From Candidatus Sulfopaludibacter sp. SbA3 (GTDB lineage Bacteria > Acidobacteriota > Terriglobia > 20CM-2-55-15): a stretch of 5,749 bases of DNA. The notes beneath the pieces are model-generated. The model saw only the letters and a program-made list of their open reading frames with translations, ran no database searches and was not told the origin of the DNA. The stretch's first letter is position 1; the number at the start of each line of letters is the position of its first letter. The position numbers and the translations under genes are program-made. This document shows positions 5,085 through 5,749 of this stretch, piece after piece. The stretch covers positions 1 through 5,749 of the forward strand of contig CAMAWS010000243.1 of assembly GCA_945861845.1 (NCBI GenBank). Reading direction: 5' to 3'.

Positions 5085-5749
5085 TTCCGAACCGCACCGA
5101 CTGCGCCGCAGGCTGAAACGGCATCTCTCCACGATCCACCCATTCCCAGAACTCGCCAAAATCATTGTTCTGATTAGCAATCATGACGACGCGATCTTCG
5201 TCGTCCTTCATTGCCCAGAACTCCGCCCGGGTTGCGCCGGCAAATCGCGGATCGGCTCCGTCACCGCCATAGGGCAGCTGCATATCGAGAGTCTCAATGT
5301 CGTAGAAGGCGTGGAAAATTTCGTGCGAAACGTCGAGACGAACCATGTCGCGCTCGGGAAAAACCCTCTTCATCTGTCGTTGCAGGTTGATGAGGTCGCG
5401 CCCCCGGAAGTCGTCGTACATGACGAAGCCTCCGCGGTTGATATAGTTTCGCAGGCCGGCAACCTCTTTCTCGGTCAGAGCCATGAAGCCGGGCTCGGAA
5501 ACATAGAGGAACGGGAACTGGAACACCTCAGGATCATCGAAACGAACGATCTTGAACGATTTCGGGCTCGTATTCACTCTCGTGACCTCCTGTACCATCG
5601 AGAGATAGAGATCCTCCGAGAACGGAAAGTCGTGATGCCAGGGCGCCTCACGCTGAAAATTCGCCGAGAGACTCATCGTGAACTCGACGCGCGCGAACGT
5701 GAATTCAGACGCCGGAACCGGAACATCCGAAATGGCGAGTGAAACGAAG
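5053..5749 (-). CDS. DUF4159-family protein, probably exported (5' end cut by window edge)
   Basis: The frame stays open from the stop at 5053-5055 to the right edge, giving 231 visible residues. The conserved domain shows EFTFARVEF (15-23), W37-H-H-D40, DDPEVFQFPFLYVSEPG (71-87), LRNYINRGGFVMYDDF (99-114), SHEIFHAFYD (141-150) and the C-terminal block EFWEWVDRG...VRFGINYLIYAMTH (199-231). These are the typical features of DUF4159 proteins, whose biochemical role is unknown; they are frequent in Acidobacteriota, Planctomycetota and related groups, often beside MoxR ATPase, DUF58 and VWA genes (recalled context, not visible here). An ATG at 5674-5676 could be mistaken for the start, but the conserved EFTFARVEF block lies upstream of it, so the true start is outside the window. 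The first visible residues FVSLAISDVPVPASE could be the end of a signal peptide (inference). The last 32 bp overlap the PBP4-type gene on the opposite strand. Confidence 0.85.
   Translation of the reverse strand, partial: FVSLAISDVPVPASEFTFARVEFTMSLSANFQREAPWHHDFPFSEDLYLSMVQEVTRVNTSPKSFKIVRFDDPEVFQFPFLYVSEPGFMALTEKEVAGLRNYINRGGFVMYDDFRGRDLINLQRQMKRVFPERDMVRLDVSHEIFHAFYDIETLDMQLPYGGDGADPRFAGATRAEFWAMKDDEDRVVMIANQNNDFGEFWEWVDRGEMPFQPAAQSVRFGINYLIYAMTH

Noticed and set aside
5100..5110. CTGCG-C-CGCAG palindrome after the PBP4-type gene as a terminator
   Set aside because: Only 1 nt of loop, no T-tract, and it lies inside the DUF4159 coding sequence.
5674..5676. ATG as start of the DUF4159 gene
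   Set aside because: The frame is open to the window edge and the upstream residues EFTFARVEF belong to the conserved domain.
5056..5742. Plus-strand frame of 228 residues opposite the DUF4159 gene
   Set aside because: The opposite strand carries the conserved DUF4159 motifs; this frame has none.

Overview
The window reads as ordinary chromosomal DNA from a free-living Gram-negative-type bacterium, most likely an Acidobacteriota (Terriglobia-like) species. That call is an inference from gene content: a DUF4159 protein, a GlmR/YvcK-GlmU pair preceded by a TPR gene with a lysine-rich tail, and a stand-alone CsrA. It also rests on the moderately high GC content and the frequent TTG/GTG starts. 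There are no phage, plasmid or transposase genes, and no RNA genes or CRISPR arrays were seen.

Layout. From 3109 down to the left edge runs a tight minus-strand operon: a TPR protein with a histone-like basic N-terminal tail (3109-2300), glmR/yvcK (2298-1327, TTG start 1 nt after the previous stop), and glmU (1319 to beyond base 1, GTG start 7 nt after the glmR stop). A near-consensus sigma70-type promoter (TTGACT-17-TATAAG) lies just upstream at 3146-3174. The gap at 3110-3353 also carries a 112-bp inverted-repeat element of REPIN-like design (3189-3300). Next comes csrA on the minus strand (3608-3354), whose leader contains two CAGGAG motifs inside a possible hairpin. A 273-bp divergent intergenic region (3609-3881) separates csrA from a plus-strand, secreted, compact PBP4-type D-Ala-D-Ala carboxypeptidase (3882-5084). 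That gene converges with, and overlaps by 32 bp, a DUF4159 gene on the minus strand that enters from the right edge (5749-5053).

Functional theme. Three of the six genes concern the cell envelope. GlmU makes UDP-GlcNAc, the precursor of peptidoglycan and LPS. GlmR is the family known in Bacillus subtilis to bind UDP-GlcNAc and stimulate GlmS. The PBP4-type enzyme trims peptidoglycan. Placing the UDP-GlcNAc sensor and the UDP-GlcNAc synthase in one near-overlapping operon suggests a local feedback unit. CsrA is a global post-transcriptional regulator; it has an altered RNA-contact position (Thr at residue 44) and a roughly 30-residue C-terminal tail.

Most interesting leads: the GlmR-GlmU coupling with an unstudied basic TPR protein at its head, the REPIN-like element, the variant CsrA with its GGA-bearing leader, and a perfect 22-bp palindrome inside glmR. 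None of these amounts to a clearly new system. They are specific, testable oddities in an otherwise housekeeping region.
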